A stretch of 64,000 bases of DNA from Xiheimicrobium sp052034585. GTDB taxonomy: Bacteria; Myxococcota; Myxococcia; Myxococcales; Myxococcaceae. The DNA is taken from the NCBI GenBank assembly GCA_052034585.1, contig JBPOIJ010000028.1:1-64000 (forward strand), written 5' to 3'. How positions within the stretch are numbered: the stretch's first letter is position 1; each line of letters starts with the position of its first letter. Below the pieces are notes generated by a model that ran no database searches, was not told the origin of the DNA, and saw only the letters and a program-made list of their open reading frames with translations. Made by a program: the position numbers and the translations under genes. Positions 50,456 through 58,798 of the stretch are shown here, piece by piece.

Positions 50456-51559
50456 TTAGGGGCACTTCTGCGGAGCAATGCGCTCGCACGCCTTCTTCAC
50501 CAGCGCGTCGTTCCCGAGCTCCTTCGCCGCACGCGCGGTCGCCAATTGGAGCGCGTCGTTCTTCTTCTGCTCCTCCTCGCCCGACACCGCCTCGAGGATC
50601 TTGAGCCCGTCAGCCTTGCGGCCGAGCTGCGCGAGCAAGGCGGCGAGCTCCATCGACTCGCGCACCTCTTCTCCGGTCGCGGTCGCCAGCGCCTTCTCGA
50701 GCTCCTTCTCCGCGCAGGGTGGGTCCTTCTTGGCGAGACAGAGTCGGCCCAAGCCCAGGTGGTAGAGCGCCTGATCCTTCGCGGCGATCGCCTTCTTCCA
50801 CGCAGCCTCGGCCTTCTCGAAGCGGCTCTGACGAAGCTCGAGCTCGGCGACGAGCTCCCACGCCGTCGGGTCCTTCTCGGCCGCCGCGGTGTACGCGCTG
50901 ATCGCCTCGTCCCATTTGCTCGCGTCGACGTAGCGATCGCCCAGCTCCTGGTTGAGCTCCGCCGAAGTGACGCCCTTCGCTCTGGCCTGCTCCAACACCT
51001 CGAGGGCGCGCGCCGAGTGCTTCGCCTTGGAGAGCTCCATCGCGGCCTTCACCACCAGCTCGGCCTGCGCCTTTCCTGGCGCCGACTCGCTCGCGAGCAG
51101 GAACCGGCGCACCGCCTCGTCGAGATCGCCCTTCTCCAGCGCGGCGTCGCCGAGCGACTCGTGGGCGTTGAAGTCCCTCGGGTTCAGCTCCAGCGCCTTG
51201 GCGAGCGCGTCGGCCGACTTCTCCTTCTGATCCTTGATCGCATACAGCACGCCGAGCCGGCTCCAGGTCGTCGAGCGCTTGGGCTCGAGCTTGGCGGACT
51301 CCTCGAAGCGGGCGATGGCGTCGTCGATGCGTTGCTCGGCCATCAGGAGCTCGCCCTCGGCACCTGGGAGCCTCTTGTCAGCCGGCGACAGCCTTCTCAC
51401 TTCGTCGAACTGGGCGTGCGCTTCCTTGAAGTCGCCCTTGAGGTAGGCGGAGGTCGCGGCGAGGTAGTGCCCTTCGGCCTCGGTCTTCGGATCGACTGGT
51501 GGGTCCTTCTTGCAGGAACACGCCAGGCACAGCGCAGTGAGTCCGAGGACGGCTCGCAT
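50456..51559 (-). CDS. TPR lipoprotein
   Basis: The protein has 367 residues. The lipoprotein signal is MRAVLGLTALCLAC (Cys14). The rest is about eight tetratricopeptide repeats, for example GHYLAATSAYLKGDFKEAHAQFDEVRRLSP, STTWSRLGVLYAIKDQKEKSADALAKALELNP and SLGDAALEKGDLDEAVRRFLLA. It is probably a periplasm-facing scaffold. It starts 10 bp after the GspE/PilB-type ATPase stop on the same strand, so it may act like a pilotin or assembly factor for that machine. Confidence 0.88.
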   Translation of the reverse strand: MRAVLGLTALCLACSCKKDPPVDPKTEAEGHYLAATSAYLKGDFKEAHAQFDEVRRLSPADKRLPGAEGELLMAEQRIDDAIARFEESAKLEPKRSTTWSRLGVLYAIKDQKEKSADALAKALELNPRDFNAHESLGDAALEKGDLDEAVRRFLLASESAPGKAQAELVVKAAMELSKAKHSARALEVLEQARAKGVTSAELNQELGDRYVDASKWDEAISAYTAAAEKDPTAWELVAELELRQSRFEKAEAAWKKAIAAKDQALYHLGLGRLCLAKKDPPCAEKELEKALATATGEEVRESMELAALLAQLGRKADGLKILEAVSGEEEQKKNDALQLATARAAKELGNDALVKKACERIAPQKCP

Positions 51560-51569
51560 TCGGGCGATG

Positions 51570-53387
51570 CTACTCGGCGCCGGTCGTCATGCGCACGACT
51601 TCGTCGAAGCCCGTCTGCCCGATGTACAGCTTGCGCACCGCGGCCTCACGGAGCGTTCGCAGTCCCGACCTCCGGCCGGCCTCGACGAGCGCCGCGTGGG
51701 GCGCCTTCTTGGTGATGAGCGACTTGATCTCCGAGCTCGCCGAGAAGATCTCGAAGACCGCCGTTCGCCCGCGATAGCCGGTGCCGCGACACTTCACGCA
51801 GCCGGCGCCCTTCATGAACTTGGGCTCGCCGAGATCGGTCGGCAGCGGCACCTTGAGCGCCTCGATCTGCGACGGGCTCAAGCTGGTGGGCGTCGCGCAC
51901 GACGGGCAGATGCGTCGCACCAGGCGCTGCGCCATCACCCCGAGCAGGCTCGACGAGAGCAGGAAGGCGGCCACGTCGAGATCGAGCATGCGGCCGACCG
52001 CGCCGACCGAGTCGTTGGTGTGGAGCGTCGAGAGCACGAGGTGACCGGTGAGCGCCGACTGGATCGCGTTCTCCGCCGTCTCCGGGTCGCGGATCTCGCC
52101 AACCATGATGATGTCCGGATCCTGGCGGAGGATGTGACGGAGCGCGTTCGCGAAGTCGAGGCCGATCTTCGGCTGCACCTGCGTCTGGTTGAAGGCGTCC
52201 CACACCATTTCGATCGGGTCTTCGATGGTGGTGACGTTCACGTCCGGCCCGGCCAGCGCCTTGAGCGCCGAGTACAGCGTCGTCGTCTTGCCCGACCCGG
52301 TGGGCCCGGTGACGAGGATGAGGCCGTGTGGCTCCGCGATCCACGACTCGAAGAGGTGCTTCTCGGTCGGGTCGAACCCGAGCTGCGCGAGATCGACGAC
52401 CAACGTCTCGGGGTCGAAGATGCGCATCACCACCTTCTCGCCGAAGGCCGTGGGCAGGGTCGAGACGCGGAGCTCGACCTCGTGGCCGTCGCGATCGATC
52501 TTGATGCGGCCGTCTTGTGGCTTGCGCTTCTCGCTGATGTCGATGCGCGAGATCATCTTCACCCGGCTCACCACCGGGGCGTGCACCTGGGGCGGCAGGG
52601 TGTAGACCCCGTGCAGCACGCCGTCGATCCGGAAGCGCACGATCGACTTGTCGCGTTTGGGCTCGATGTGAATGTCGCTCGCCCGGTTGTCGAAGGCCGC
52701 GCGCAAGAGGTGCTCGACCGCCTGAATGATGCTGCCGTCTTCTGGCGCGAGCTCCTTGTTCGAGCTCGACGACAACGAGATCAGCTGCTCGAAGTTCCCG
52801 ACCCCACCGCTCGCCGTGGAGAACTCGTCGGCCGCCGCAGCGAGCGTTCGCCGAAACCCATAGACGTCTTGGATCCCGCGCAGAATGTCCTGCTTCGCAG
52901 AGAGCACCGGCTCGATGGGGCAGTTCACCTGCCGCTCCAGCGTCTCGAACAGCGCCCGATCGAACGGGTTCGCCACCGCCACCAGCAACGGGGCCCCAGC
53001 GCCTCCGCCTTCGAGCGGGAGCAGGCAGTGGCGCGTCGCGAAGGGCTTCGAGATCGTTCGCGCGGCCAGGTTCATGTCGAGCCGGAGCGGGTCGATCTTC
53101 TTGTACGGCACCTTCGCCGCCCGCGCCGCGACCTCCGAAATTCGATCTTGATCGAGCAGCTCGCCGGGCCGGCCGGCGATCGGCACCTGGAAGAGCGCGA
53201 CGATCTCGATCGGCGAGACCTCGTACTTCTCGTCTCCCGCGGCCTTCACCACCCGCTTGCGCGCCTGCGCCTCGCGCTGGAGCACGTCACCCGCCTGGGA
53301 ACGGGTGAGCAGCTTCTCGGCGACGAGCGCGTCGAGGACGAACTGCAGCGAGAAGTCCTGCGCTCGGGTGTGCGGCAACTTCGTCAA
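51570..53387 (-). CDS. GspE/PilB-family secretion or pilus assembly ATPase
   Basis: The protein has 605 residues from TTG 53387, which has GGAGG eight bases upstream and overlaps the preceding stop as TTGA. An N-terminal MshEN-type domain (about 1-200) has VPIAGRPGELLDQ and VPYKKIDPLRLD. The motor domain has Walker A GPTGSGKTTT, the Asp box around TTIEDPIE, Walker B DPDIIMVGEIRD and His box LSTLHTNDS. A zinc site is CPSC...CVKC. It powers type II secretion or type IV pilus-like assembly. No pilin, platform or secretin gene lies beside it. Confidence 0.92.
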   Translation of the reverse strand: MTKLPHTRAQDFSLQFVLDALVAEKLLTRSQAGDVLQREAQARKRVVKAAGDEKYEVSPIEIVALFQVPIAGRPGELLDQDRISEVAARAAKVPYKKIDPLRLDMNLAARTISKPFATRHCLLPLEGGGAGAPLLVAVANPFDRALFETLERQVNCPIEPVLSAKQDILRGIQDVYGFRRTLAAAADEFSTASGGVGNFEQLISLSSSSNKELAPEDGSIIQAVEHLLRAAFDNRASDIHIEPKRDKSIVRFRIDGVLHGVYTLPPQVHAPVVSRVKMISRIDISEKRKPQDGRIKIDRDGHEVELRVSTLPTAFGEKVVMRIFDPETLVVDLAQLGFDPTEKHLFESWIAEPHGLILVTGPTGSGKTTTLYSALKALAGPDVNVTTIEDPIEMVWDAFNQTQVQPKIGLDFANALRHILRQDPDIIMVGEIRDPETAENAIQSALTGHLVLSTLHTNDSVGAVGRMLDLDVAAFLLSSSLLGVMAQRLVRRICPSCATPTSLSPSQIEALKVPLPTDLGEPKFMKGAGCVKCRGTGYRGRTAVFEIFSASSEIKSLITKKAPHAALVEAGRRSGLRTLREAAVRKLYIGQTGFDEVVRMTTGAE

Positions 53388-55141
53388 ACTCGCGGCCTCC
53401 GACTCAGACGGGCGATCGCGAAGGCGATCACCATGAGCATGGGGCCGATCGCCGAAGGAGTCGAACAAGCGCACCCAGCATTTCCGCCGCCGGTCGGCGG
53501 GCCTGCGTCTGGCCGGGGCACGAAGGGCCTGCCTGCATCAGGCACGTTGCAGAATGTGCCGCAGCCCGAGTCCTCCGGGTCGATCGGCAACACGCACTCG
53601 CCCGACTCGCACGACTGACCGACCGGGCAGTCGGTGTTCTGCACGCACGAGGGAATGCACGCCTTCACGCCCGGGTAGTCGGCGCATCGCAGCGCCGCGC
53701 CACAGGTGTTCGGGCCCGAGCAGGTGCGCAGGCAGAACAGCTCGCCCCGATCGTCCGCGACGCACGCCGACCCGGTCGGACAGACCCCGCAGCCACGCCC
53801 ACACCCCAGGGTGCACTGCTTCGTTGGCGAGCGCCGATCGGCCTGACGGCAGAGCTGCCCGCTCCCGCACTGCCCGTTCTCGGTGCAGATGGTGCCGATC
53901 GAGATGCCCGGGGTCTGCTTCGGCACGCACCGGCCGTCGCACACCCGGCACTCCTGATCGATCACCCCGCCGTCCACCACGGGATCGAAGCAGTCGGCTT
54001 CGACGCGGCAGTTGGGAATGCACACGCCCGCGTTGCCAGACGACTCGGAGATCGCGTCACAGGTGTAGCCGGGACGGCAGTCGGCGAGGCCCACGCGGCA
54101 GCTCTGAATGCACAACTTCGAGCCGCTCGTCGCCGGCAGGCAGACCGACCCCGAGGGGCACGCGGGCTGGCCGGGTTCGCAGCTCTGGGAACAGTAGCCA
54201 CCTTCCCACAGCGTCGTCCCCGTCGGCGCCATGCCCGGGAGAATGCAGGTGCCGATCGCCGAGCCGCACTCCGGGTTGCCCGTACAGGCCTTCCCCACCT
54301 GGGTGATGGTGGTGCTGGAGTACTGACAGGCGCTCGTGCCCGAAGGGAAGGCGGCGTTCGGCTGACAGTCCATCGGCACCGGGCACGGCACCGTGTTGGG
54401 CACGCAGGTGTTGGCGCAATAGCGCGGCGGCCCCACGTTGCCGCTCCGAGGAATGCACTTGAGGTTCGGCTCACAGCCCCCGTCGGCGAAGCACTGCGCG
54501 CCCGCCTTGCCGAACTCCGGGTTGCGCTCACAGATGCCTCGCACGTCGAGCTGCGTGAGCGATCGCCGGTTGACGCCCTTGACGATCGAGCCCTGCATCA
54601 GCCCCAGGCCGAAGTGATCGAGGCCCAGGCAGTGCCCTGCCTCGTGGGTCATCACCGTCTGGACGTCGACGTCGGTGGCGAGCGTCGTCGGGGTGGTCGA
54701 GTACGTGTAGACCATGCCGTTGAGGAAGATGTCGCAGGTGATGAGGACGCCGGCGTAGGCCTTCGGCACGGTGATCGCGATCGTGAGCCCGTCGTCGAGG
54801 AGCGCCCGCGCGTCGGGATCACCGCGATCGGTGATGTACGCCGGGGTGACGTTGAACGAATCGAAGCGATCTTGCGGGTTGGGCACGGTGCCGCCGGTGA
54901 AGCCGCGACTGACGACCTTCGGCATGCCGCACGCCACCGCGTTCCACTGATCCCACGCGGCCTCGATCGCCGGGCGCGCCGCCGTCACTGCGAACCCGCC
55001 CGGAGCCGCGACGCGGTTGTCGATGTAGTAGGGAAACGGCGCCGAGGCCGTCGAGACCATTCGGAAGGGGAGATAGATGGGATCTTGCGCGAGCGCGGCA
55101 GACGCGACGAGGCCCGCGGCCAAGGCGACGAGCCGGCTCAT
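53384..55141 (-). CDS. Secreted metzincin-type metalloprotease with MYXO-CTERM-like tail
   Basis: The protein has 585 residues. The signal peptide is MSRLVALAAGLVASAALA. The zinc motif HEAGHCLGLDH is at about residues 165-175, and FGLGLMQGSIV lies close behind, near the expected Met-turn. Residues about 205-520 form a Cys-rich region of repeated C-x-x-x-x-C-P-x-G-x-x-C modules. The end has GCACSTPSA, a membrane helix and RLSRRPR, matching the MYXO-CTERM sorting pattern. It is probably anchored on or released from the cell surface. It overlaps the genes on both sides by four bases. Confidence 0.87.
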   Translation of the reverse strand: MSRLVALAAGLVASAALAQDPIYLPFRMVSTASAPFPYYIDNRVAAPGGFAVTAARPAIEAAWDQWNAVACGMPKVVSRGFTGGTVPNPQDRFDSFNVTPAYITDRGDPDARALLDDGLTIAITVPKAYAGVLITCDIFLNGMVYTYSTTPTTLATDVDVQTVMTHEAGHCLGLDHFGLGLMQGSIVKGVNRRSLTQLDVRGICERNPEFGKAGAQCFADGGCEPNLKCIPRSGNVGPPRYCANTCVPNTVPCPVPMDCQPNAAFPSGTSACQYSSTTITQVGKACTGNPECGSAIGTCILPGMAPTGTTLWEGGYCSQSCEPGQPACPSGSVCLPATSGSKLCIQSCRVGLADCRPGYTCDAISESSGNAGVCIPNCRVEADCFDPVVDGGVIDQECRVCDGRCVPKQTPGISIGTICTENGQCGSGQLCRQADRRSPTKQCTLGCGRGCGVCPTGSACVADDRGELFCLRTCSGPNTCGAALRCADYPGVKACIPSCVQNTDCPVGQSCESGECVLPIDPEDSGCGTFCNVPDAGRPFVPRPDAGPPTGGGNAGCACSTPSAIGPMLMVIAFAIARLSRRPRV

Positions 55142-55671
55142 CGCGACACCCCGGCGTTCTCGGGCGCGAGTGGGCCACGCACCTTCCCAGCCGGGAGCGC
55201 GCGGATCTCAGAGACGACCTGCTTGAGCGAACGGCGCGCGTACTCGTCGGTGCTCATGTCTCGCACCACCACGAACTCGCCGTCGACGATCGGCAGCTTC
55301 CCGTCGCGCAGCGCCACGAGGTAGCACCGGTCGGACGAGACACAGTGCATGAACACGAGCGCCCGCTCTCCAGGCGAGAAGGTCGCGTCGCCGGGCACGA
55401 GGAACTGGGTGTTTCCGACCGTGCCGCCGAGCTGAACGATCGTCACCTGGGCCGGGCCGGTGCCGCGAACGTTCTCCCGTACTGCGAGCTGCACGTGGGT
55501 CTTGATGCGCCGTGGATCGGCTGGATCGGAGACGACGCTGCGCTCCACCACGTCGGCGATCACCACCCGGTCCGACGCGAGCGCGCGCTGGGCGATGGTG
55601 TGAGGGACGACCGAGCTGGCCAACGCCACCAACGGCGCCGCCAAGAGGAGGATGAGTGAATGCCGCTTCAT
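55138..55671 (-). CDS. Small secreted protein coupled to the metalloprotease
   Basis: The protein has 177 residues from ATG 55671. The signal peptide is MKRHSLILLLAAPLVALASS. The mature part is a beta-rich domain (RALASDRVVIADVVERSVVSDP, THVQLAVRENVRGTGPAQVTIVQLGGTVG, GERALVFMHC) that resembles small secreted proteins often encoded beside such proteases. Its TGA overlaps the protease ATG (ATGA). It could be an inhibitor, chaperone or partner, but the sequence does not say which. Confidence 0.72.
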   Translation of the reverse strand: MKRHSLILLLAAPLVALASSVVPHTIAQRALASDRVVIADVVERSVVSDPADPRRIKTHVQLAVRENVRGTGPAQVTIVQLGGTVGNTQFLVPGDATFSPGERALVFMHCVSSDRCYLVALRDGKLPIVDGEFVVVRDMSTDEYARRSLKQVVSEIRALPAGKVRGPLAPENAGVSR

Positions 55672-55757
55672 GGAGGAACGATCTTTCGAATGTCCGGCTC
55701 GCACGTGCAAGCGCTGGGGCCCGCGCGAAGCGTACCCCGAATCGGGCCGGCTCGCCC

Positions 55758-56465
55758 TCAGGCCAGGGGGGCGATCGCCAGAAAGAGCGCCTCGGTGGTG
55801 GGCCGTTCGGCCACGGCTGCGACCTCGATGCCCAGCTCGACGAGCACCTGCTGGGTCGACGGCCCGCTCGCCACCACCCGATGACCGGCCCTCCACTCCG
55901 AGTCCGTCGCCGCCTCGAGCGCCTCCGCGGCCGAGGGAGACTCCACCACGACGATCGAGCCGCGCGCGAGCTCGGGCCGGGGCACCGTGCGCTCCTCGTA
56001 CAGCCGAACGAGCGTCGCCCTCCCGGGCACCTGGCCGAGCCAGCCGCGCCACTCCGCCTCTCGCGGGCCACCGACCCAGAGCACCTCGTCGTCTTCCTGG
56101 AGCAGCGAGGAGAGGGTCTCGAGCCGACCTTCTGCGCGCTCGGGCAGCACGTGGCGCGCTTCCCAGCCGTGGCGGCCCAGCGCTCTCACCGTGTCGAGGC
56201 TCGGCGCGAGAAAGGCGGCCCGCCGACTCGACGACCAACCGCCCGACGCGCGCACGAGCTCCGCCAACACCCGCACCGCGATCGGCGACTCCGGAATCAC
56301 CCACCCAAACCGGCCGAGCTGCTCTCCGAGCGCATGCAGTGAGGCGCGCTCGACGGGCTGCACCGCCTGCACCGGCCAGTGCGCGACCGACAGCCCCTCT
56401 TCTTCGAGCAGAAAACACAGATCCCTCGCCTCGGACGGCTCGCGAAGGAGCAAGACGGTCGGCAC
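55758..56465 (-). CDS. HemD-like (uroporphyrinogen-III synthase fold) protein
   Basis: The protein has 235 residues. It shows both halves of the HemD fold. The N-terminus is VLLLREPSEARDLCFLLEEEGLSVAHWPV. The C-terminal half has SIVVVESPSAAEALE and RVVASGPSTQQVLVELGIEVAAVAERPTTEAL, which follow the family pattern (Ser/Thr-Pro-Ser, Gly-Pro-Ser-Thr, Glu/Asp-Pro-Thr). It is only distantly like the hemD product at 23.3 kb. It lies in a run with secretion-type genes rather than heme genes. Whether it is an active synthase is open. Confidence 0.72.
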   Translation of the reverse strand: MPTVLLLREPSEARDLCFLLEEEGLSVAHWPVQAVQPVERASLHALGEQLGRFGWVIPESPIAVRVLAELVRASGGWSSSRRAAFLAPSLDTVRALGRHGWEARHVLPERAEGRLETLSSLLQEDDEVLWVGGPREAEWRGWLGQVPGRATLVRLYEERTVPRPELARGSIVVVESPSAAEALEAATDSEWRAGHRVVASGPSTQQVLVELGIEVAAVAERPTTEALFLAIAPLA

Positions 56466-56468
56466 GGG

Positions 56469-56846
56469 TCAGAGCTTGTCGAGAATGAACGCGGCGAGCA
56501 GATCGGCCTCGGGGTTCGCGGCCTTCTTCTTCGGGTCGCCCTTGCCACCGGTCGAGGCCTGCACCTCGGTGAGGTAACCCTCGGCGACCTCGTAGGCGGT
56601 CTCACCGAGGATCACCGAGTCGGCCATGTGCTCGGCGCCCAACGTCTGGAGCTGCGGCTGCGTCTTCACCCGCCCGACGAGCTGGTTGGTGTCTTCTCCC
56701 GACACGACCCGCACGAAGTGCACGGCGGAGATCGCGGGGTGCGACGACGCACCACCTTCTTTGACGACCAGCTTGCCGTCCTGGAGGTCGGCCTTCTCGG
56801 CCATCGACCATTCTTCCAGGGTCTTTTGCGGCAGAAAGAGCTTCAC
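56469..56846 (-). CDS. Conserved-looking small protein, unknown function
   Basis: The protein has 125 residues from GTG 56846, preferred to GTG 56852 because GGAG sits five bases upstream. It has no signal peptide or membrane helix. Segments such as MKLFLPQKTLEEWSMAEKADLQDGKLVV and VHFVRVVSGEDTNQLVGRVKTQPQL suggest a compact alpha/beta domain, perhaps PilZ-sized, but no motif is diagnostic. It ends three bases before the HemD-like gene. It diverges from trxA. Confidence 0.65.
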   Translation of the reverse strand: MKLFLPQKTLEEWSMAEKADLQDGKLVVKEGGASSHPAISAVHFVRVVSGEDTNQLVGRVKTQPQLQTLGAEHMADSVILGETAYEVAEGYLTEVQASTGGKGDPKKKAANPEADLLAAFILDKL

Positions 56847-56947
56847 GAACACTCCGTGGGCTGCATGAACGGCGATTGCGTATTACACCCGTCTTCGAAC
56901 TGCCACCAAAGCGCCCAATCCAAGGTGGGTCAACTCCAGGGAAGGTC

Positions 56948-57274
56948 ATGAGCAAAGACACCGTCGCCGTCCAAGATGCCTCGTTCAAGTCGGAGGTCAT
57001 CGACTCCAGCGTGCCCGTGCTGGTCGACTTCTGGGCGACCTGGTGCGCGCCGTGCCGCGCCATCGCGCCGGCGCTGGAAGAGCTCGCGACCCAGTACAAG
57101 GGCAAGGTGAAGATCGCCAAGGTGGACGTCGACGAGAGCCAGCAGGTCGCCCAGCAGTACGGCATTCGCTCGATCCCCACCCTGCTCCTCTTCAAGGGCG
57201 GCAAGGTGGTCGATCAGCTCGTCGGCGCGATGCCCAAGGCGAAGCTCGAAGACGCCATCAAGAAGCACGTCTGA
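56948..57274 (+). CDS. trxA: Thioredoxin with a CAPC active site
   Basis: The protein has 108 residues from ATG 56948, preceded by GGGAAGG. The thioredoxin fold is complete: VLVDFWATWCAPCRAIAPALEELA, KVDVDESQQVAQQYGIRSIPTLLLFKGGKVVDQLVGA, including cis-Pro in SIPT. The active site is Cys-Ala-Pro-Cys instead of the usual Cys-Gly-Pro-Cys, which may shift its redox potential. It is a cytoplasmic disulfide reductase. The longer open frame from 56876 has no supporting ribosome site. Confidence 0.94.
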   Translation: MSKDTVAVQDASFKSEVIDSSVPVLVDFWATWCAPCRAIAPALEELATQYKGKVKIAKVDVDESQQVAQQYGIRSIPTLLLFKGGKVVDQLVGAMPKAKLEDAIKKHV

Positions 57275-57307
57275 GGCGGTGCCGCGGGCGAAAAACGCTC
57301 GCGCGAC

Positions 57308-57336
57308 GCTCGGGCCCCTTGCTTCGGGCCGCGAGC
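57308..57336 (+). terminator. GC-rich hairpin between trxA and mgtE
   Basis: GCTCG then GGCCC (57308-57317) pairs with GGGCC then CGAGC (57326-57336) with one bulge and an 8-nt loop. A second smaller hairpin, GCGGGCG-AAAAA-CGCTCGC, lies just before it. No T-tract follows. I looked for an M-box magnesium riboswitch before mgtE and did not find its conserved words. Confidence 0.35.
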
Positions 57337-57391
57337 AGATGCACAAGGCGCCCGCTCCTGAGTCGGCCACTCGGGAGCCGTCGGGAGCCCC

Positions 57392-58780
57392 ATGCTCGGT
57401 CACCTGCTCAAGGCTGACTACGAAGAGCTGATCGCGAAGAAGGACTGGGAGTCCCTTCGCATCGCCTTCGAGGATCTCGACCCAGCCGACATCGCCGAAG
57501 TGCTGGAGGACCTGCCCGCCGAAGACGAGGGCGTGATCTTTCGGATCCTCCCGCGCGACATCGCTGGCGTCGCCTTCGAGTACCTGCCGCTCGATCAGCA
57601 GACGCTCCTGCTCCAGACGCTGGGCAGCGAACAGCTGGCGAACGTGCTCAACGAGATGGCGCCCGACGATCGCACGCGCCTCTTCGAGGAACTCCCCGCA
57701 GAGGTGACCCGCCGCGCGCTCGAGACGCTCAAGCCCGACGAGCTGAAGATGGCGAGGCAGCTCCTCGGCTACGCCGAAGGCACCGCCGGTCGGTACATGA
57801 CGCCCGAGTACCTGGCGCTCAAGCCGTCGATGACCGCGAGCGACGCGCTCGCCCACGTCCGCGCGAATGGCAAGGGCCGCGAGACGCTGAACGTCCTCTA
57901 CCTCGTCGACGACCGGAACAGCCTCTTGGCCGACCTGCGGCTCGCCGATCTGGTGATGGCCGCGCCCGACGCGAGGGTGGGAGAGCTGCCCAACCGCCCG
58001 CTCGTCTCGATCCCCGCGACGGCGTCGAAAGACGAGATCGTCTCCACCTTCGAGAAGTACGACCGGGTGGCGCTCCCGGTGACCGACTCCCGCGGCGCGC
58101 TGCTGGGCATCATCACCGCCGACGACGTGCTCGACGTCGCCGAGGCGCAGGCCACCGAGGACATTCAGAAGCTCGGTGGCATGGAGGCCCTCGAGGCCCC
58201 GTACATGGAGATCGGCACCTGGGAGATGCTCGCCAAGCGCGGCCCCTGGCTCGCGGTGCTGCTGGTCGGCGGCATGCTGACCGCCACCGCCATGGGCTTC
58301 TTCCAGAACGAGCTCGCCCGTGCCGAGGTGCTCTCGTTGTTTCTGCCGCTGATCATCGCCTCGGGCGGCAACTCGGGCAGCCAGGCCACCTCGCTCATCA
58401 TCCGCGCGCTCTCGCTGCGGCAGATCGAGCTCAGGGACTGGTGGCTCGTCGCGCTCAAGGAGATGCGGAGCGGGCTCCTCTTGGGTGTCGGCCTGGCGAC
58501 CATCGGCTTCATTCGGGTGATCGCCTGGGAGAAGCTCTTTCACGTCTACGGCGATCACTACGTGCTCGTCGCCTTCACCGTCTCGGGGAGCCTGATCGGG
58601 GTCGTCCTCTTCGGAGCGCTCATCGGGGCGATGTTGCCGTTCGCGCTGCGCCGGCTCGGGCTGGATCCGGCCGCGGCCTCGGCGCCCTTCGTCGCCACCA
58701 TCGTCGACGTGACCGGCATCGTCGTCTACTTCACCGTGGCCAGCCTCGTGCTCCGAACGACGCTCCTCGCGCCCGGGTGA
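57392..58780 (+). CDS. mgtE: MgtE magnesium transporter
   Basis: The protein has 462 residues, the usual length. The acidic N domain (about 1-125; DLDPADIAEVLEDLP, ILPRDIAGVAFEYLP) is followed by two CBS motifs at about 130-255 (YMTPEYLALKPSMTASDALAHVR, VALPVTDSRGALLGIITADDVLDV). Five membrane helices from about 285 include PLIIASGGNSGSQATSLIIRAL and the final SAPFVATIVDVTGIVVYF. It is a magnesium channel gated by cytosolic magnesium through the N and CBS domains. Confidence 0.96.
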   Translation: MLGHLLKADYEELIAKKDWESLRIAFEDLDPADIAEVLEDLPAEDEGVIFRILPRDIAGVAFEYLPLDQQTLLLQTLGSEQLANVLNEMAPDDRTRLFEELPAEVTRRALETLKPDELKMARQLLGYAEGTAGRYMTPEYLALKPSMTASDALAHVRANGKGRETLNVLYLVDDRNSLLADLRLADLVMAAPDARVGELPNRPLVSIPATASKDEIVSTFEKYDRVALPVTDSRGALLGIITADDVLDVAEAQATEDIQKLGGMEALEAPYMEIGTWEMLAKRGPWLAVLLVGGMLTATAMGFFQNELARAEVLSLFLPLIIASGGNSGSQATSLIIRALSLRQIELRDWWLVALKEMRSGLLLGVGLATIGFIRVIAWEKLFHVYGDHYVLVAFTVSGSLIGVVLFGALIGAMLPFALRRLGLDPAAASAPFVATIVDVTGIVVYFTVASLVLRTTLLAPG

Positions 58781-58798
58781 TCGGCTCGCTGCAGCGGC

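Noticed and set aside
57275..57391. Magnesium riboswitch (M-box) before mgtE
   Set aside because: The conserved M-box words are not found in these 117 bp. Only simple GC hairpins are visible.
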